Shown here piece by piece: positions 6,029 to 7,494 of a DNA stretch of 7,494 bases. Source of the stretch: Allobrachymonas sp. (GTDB lineage: Bacteria; Pseudomonadota; Gammaproteobacteria; Burkholderiales; Burkholderiaceae); assembly GCA_030529305.1 (NCBI GenBank), contig JAUMXD010000067.1, positions 1 through 7,494 on the forward strand, given 5' to 3'. The notes beneath the pieces are model-generated. The model was not told the origin of the DNA, did not search any database, and saw nothing but the letters and a program-made list of their open reading frames with translations. A program made the position numbers and the translations under genes. Positions within the stretch are counted from its first letter, which is position 1. The number at the start of each line of letters is the position of its first letter.

Positions 6029-6297
6029 AGCAATACTCTTGATAGGACTTCAGTTAGTGAGCAAAGCGCCGTAATAAGGCTGCCCGAAGCCTTTTTCTCT
6101 TTTTATAAAAAATAAAAGACGGGCAGCACATTCCCGTCCTGCAAGCAGGCATCTTGAACAGCGGGTTGGCGCGCCGCTTATTCTCCACCAGTTTTCTGCC
6201 CATTCAAGATTTTTTTAGCCCACCAAAAGCACATTCTTCATCCCATACACAAACAGGCAACAAGGTTCTCACGTATCAAGAAGCATAGGAACAAGAA
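6029..6297. promoter_or_regulatory. Divergent spacer between arcC and the phosphoesterase gene, with three terminator-like hairpins
   Basis: This 269-nt spacer should hold promoters for both genes, yet contains terminator-like elements. (1) + orientation: AAGGCT (6076-6081) / AGCCTT (6088-6093), then TTTCTCTTTTT. (2) - orientation: GACGGG (6118-6123) / CCCGTC (6133-6138), with T-rich TTTTATTTTTTAT next on the - strand. (3) + orientation: ATCTTGAA (6151-6158) / TTCAAGAT (6203-6210) followed by a run of T. In addition GCTGCCCG (6079-6086) and CGGGCAGC (6120-6127) are perfect 8-bp complements that would compete with (1) and (2). GGCGCGCC (6168-6175) is a palindrome. The AT-rich core TTTTATAAAAAATAAAA could supply a -10 on either strand. 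No gene is seen. Confidence 0.5.
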
Positions 6298-7086
6298 ATG
6301 AAGTTCGCTCTGCTGTCCGATATCCACGGCAACCTTTCTGCTTTGCAAGCCGTGCTGGCGCATTTGCGCCAACAAAACGTGCAGCAGGTAGTGAACTTGG
6401 GCGATATCCTTAGCGGCCCACTGCTGCCGCTGCAAACGGCACAGTTTTTGATGCAGCAAAACTGGCCCACATTGGCCGGTAACCATGAACGCCAGCTGCT
6501 TACCCTGCCGCCTGATCAAATGGGCGCAAGCGATACCTATGCCCACGCCCAACTCACCCCCGAAGTGTTGAATTGGATGCGCAACCTGCCTGCCGCCTTG
6601 CAGCGGACACCCGACGTGCTGCTGTGCCACGGCACGCCACAAAGCGATACGCGCTATTTGCTGGAAACCGTGGTGGCTGGCCACACCCGCCTGGCCAGCC
6701 AGGCAGAAATAGCCGAGCGCTTGGGCCACACCACGGCTACATTGGTCGCCTGCGGCCATAGCCACGTGCCGCGCGTGCTGCAAACGGCCTGCGGGCAAAC
6801 GATCGTCAACCCGGGTAGCGTGGGCTTGCCCGCCTACGACGATACGCAGCCCACACCCCATGTGATGGAAACTGGCTCGCCCCACGCCCGCTACGCCATT
6901 GCCGAGCGTTTGCCGCCTGCCAATAGCGCTGGCAAGAACGGCAGCAGGGCCATAACGCTGCACGCTATTCCTTATGAGCACGAAAGCATGGCCCAACTGG
7001 CCGAGCGCAATGGCCGACCCGATTGGGCGCATGCCTTGCGCACAGGTTATGCGATGCGCCCTATACGCCCTATAAATAATCAATAA
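6298..7086 (+). CDS. YfcE/MJ0936-like metallophosphoesterase (calcineurin-like superfamily)
   Basis: A 262-residue soluble protein with the full metal-binding motif set: SDIHGN (Asp8, His10), GDILSGP (Asp36), AGNHE (Asn62, His63), LLCHGTP (His111) and CGHSHVP (His154, His156), then VNPGSVGLP, the usual strand end of YfcE-type phosphodiesterases. These residues normally hold two metal ions, often Mn2+, and hydrolyse phosphodiesters or phosphomonoesters. The tail after about residue 190 (HVMETGSPHARYAI onward) is longer than in the shortest YfcE proteins. The start is set by AGGAAC (about 6287-6292) just upstream and by the motif beginning at residue 7. Physiological substrate unknown; the following osmoprotectant permease gene, 197 nt away, offers no clear link. 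Superfamily assignment is firm. Confidence 0.9.
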   Translation: MKFALLSDIHGNLSALQAVLAHLRQQNVQQVVNLGDILSGPLLPLQTAQFLMQQNWPTLAGNHERQLLTLPPDQMGASDTYAHAQLTPEVLNWMRNLPAALQRTPDVLLCHGTPQSDTRYLLETVVAGHTRLASQAEIAERLGHTTATLVACGHSHVPRVLQTACGQTIVNPGSVGLPAYDDTQPTPHVMETGSPHARYAIAERLPPANSAGKNGSRAITLHAIPYEHESMAQLAERNGRPDWAHALRTGYAMRPIRPINNQ

Positions 7087-7283
7087 GCATAGGCATACAA
7101 ATCTCCTTCTAATCTCTAATCAGCGGCCTGAACTACTAGACATCCGCACAACAAACCGCTTCAATCAGCCTTGTCAACCTTTACAAACGAGCTGAAAAAC
7201 CCTTTCACATCCAAAAAAGCACGATCAATTTATGATGACAACTGATCGAACTGATCGTTTTGCTGTTGCATGAGGAAAAGCCT
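7087..7283. promoter_or_regulatory. Intergenic region with GATC repeats upstream of the ABC permease
   Basis: AACTGATCG occurs twice in tandem (7240-7248, 7249-7257). ACGATCA (7221-7227) is a perfect inverted partner of TGATCGT (7252-7258) and also pairs in part with the first tandem copy. TATGAT (7231-7236) inside this cluster is a good -10 match, but the nearest decent -35 (TTCACA, 7204-7209) is 21 bp away, too far for a standard promoter. This looks like an operator cluster for a regulator of the permease operon, ending 26 nt before the start codon. No gene is seen in the remaining sequence. Confidence 0.4.
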
Positions 7284-7494
7284 TTGTTACGCAATATTGC
7301 CGATGTTTTCATCCAGCGCCCAGAGTTCTTCGCCAAACTGCTGGGCGAGCATCTGCTGATTGCCGGCAGCGCTGCTGTGCTGGCAGCTGTGCTGGGTGTG
7401 GCCCTGGGCGTTTTGATCAGCGAATACCGGCGCCTGGCCCCGTGGGTGATGCAGGGCAACAACATCCTTTACACCATTCCTGCCATTTCGATGT
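7284..7494 (+). CDS. ABC transporter permease, osmoprotectant (glycine betaine/choline) type, N-terminal part
   Basis: The frame runs from TTG 7284 to the window edge, giving 70 residues: [20 protein letters not shown] at the start, then a hydrophobic helix ([20 protein letters not shown]), YRRLAPWV and [11 protein letters not shown]. The pattern 'EHLLI...LG..LG......[14 protein letters not shown]' is typical of OpuBB/OpuCB/YehW-type permeases, inner-membrane parts of ABC importers for betaine, choline or related osmolytes. GAGGAAAAG (7272-7280) is an excellent ribosome binding site for the TTG; an ATG at 7270 opens a different, short frame. ATP-binding and substrate-binding partners would be expected downstream, outside the window. 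The family is fairly sure; the exact substrate is not. Confidence 0.82.
   Translation, partial: MLRNIADVFIQRPEFFAKLLGEHLLIAGSAAVLAAVLGVALGVLISEYRRLAPWVMQGNNILYTIPAISM

Noticed and set aside
6029..6060. ANR/FNR box upstream of arcC
   Set aside because: CTTGATAGG near 6039 has one half-site-like TTGAT, but the ATCAA partner is missing at the required 4-bp spacing.
5207..6115. A 302-codon + strand open frame antisense to arcC
   Set aside because: It lies almost wholly opposite a gene with intact family motifs, its product is rich in His, Arg and Gln with low-complexity runs, and no family is recognisable. It is a frame shadow.
6238..7083. A 281-codon - strand frame opposite the phosphoesterase gene
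   Set aside because: It mirrors a well-conserved gene in GC-rich DNA, resembles no family I know and has no independent support.
7205..7465. An 86-codon - strand frame at the right edge
   Set aside because: It is opposite the permease frame, which has a clear ribosome binding site and transporter-like sequence.

Overview
The window is about 7.5 kb of moderately GC-rich, densely coding bacterial DNA. Gene content (Tag, TfoX-like protein, paired glutathione S-transferases, a MetP-type transporter with its tiny partner, ArcC, an Opu-type permease) and the style of the GST proteins suggest a betaproteobacterium of the Burkholderiales, perhaps Comamonadaceae. That placement rests on protein flavour only, not on a database search. 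I see no insertion sequence, phage gene, CRISPR array, tRNA or rRNA.

Left block (3-2780, all + strand): the C-terminal end of a YafY-like WYL-domain transcriptional regulator, a first glutathione S-transferase, a TfoX N-terminal-domain protein, a Tag-family 3-methyladenine DNA glycosylase, and a second, paralogous glutathione S-transferase. A nearly identical 20-bp element (19/20) lies at the end of the regulator gene (178-197) and at the end of tag (2089-2108), each time ahead of a GST. A -10-like hexamer sits at exactly the same distance downstream of both copies. I read this as a small regulon: a WYL regulator controlling two operator-GST cassettes that bracket a DNA alkylation repair gene, which would suit an electrophile or alkylation stress response. 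The regulon idea is inference; the repeats are seen directly.

Middle block (2781-4962, + strand): a 407-nt gene-free leader with several hairpins, including two mutually exclusive ones, the second followed by a T-rich run. Then comes a 12-segment sodium:neurotransmitter-symporter-family transporter that starts at TTG, followed 2 nt later by a 30-residue membrane microprotein resembling the MetS small subunit of methionine/alanine importers. A strong bidirectional terminator at 4922-4954 separates this unit from the convergent carbamate kinase gene arcC (5096-6028, - strand).

Right block (5963-7494): arcC and a YfcE-like metallophosphoesterase gene (6298-7086, +) diverge from a 269-nt spacer that holds three terminator-like hairpins and an 8-bp arm pair that would compete with two of them. 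The window ends inside an osmoprotectant-type ABC permease gene (from 7284, +), preceded by a cluster of GATC-containing direct and inverted repeats.

The most interesting unexplained signals are the duplicated operator/promoter module, the attenuator-like leader of the transporter, and the hairpin cluster between arcC and the phosphoesterase gene.
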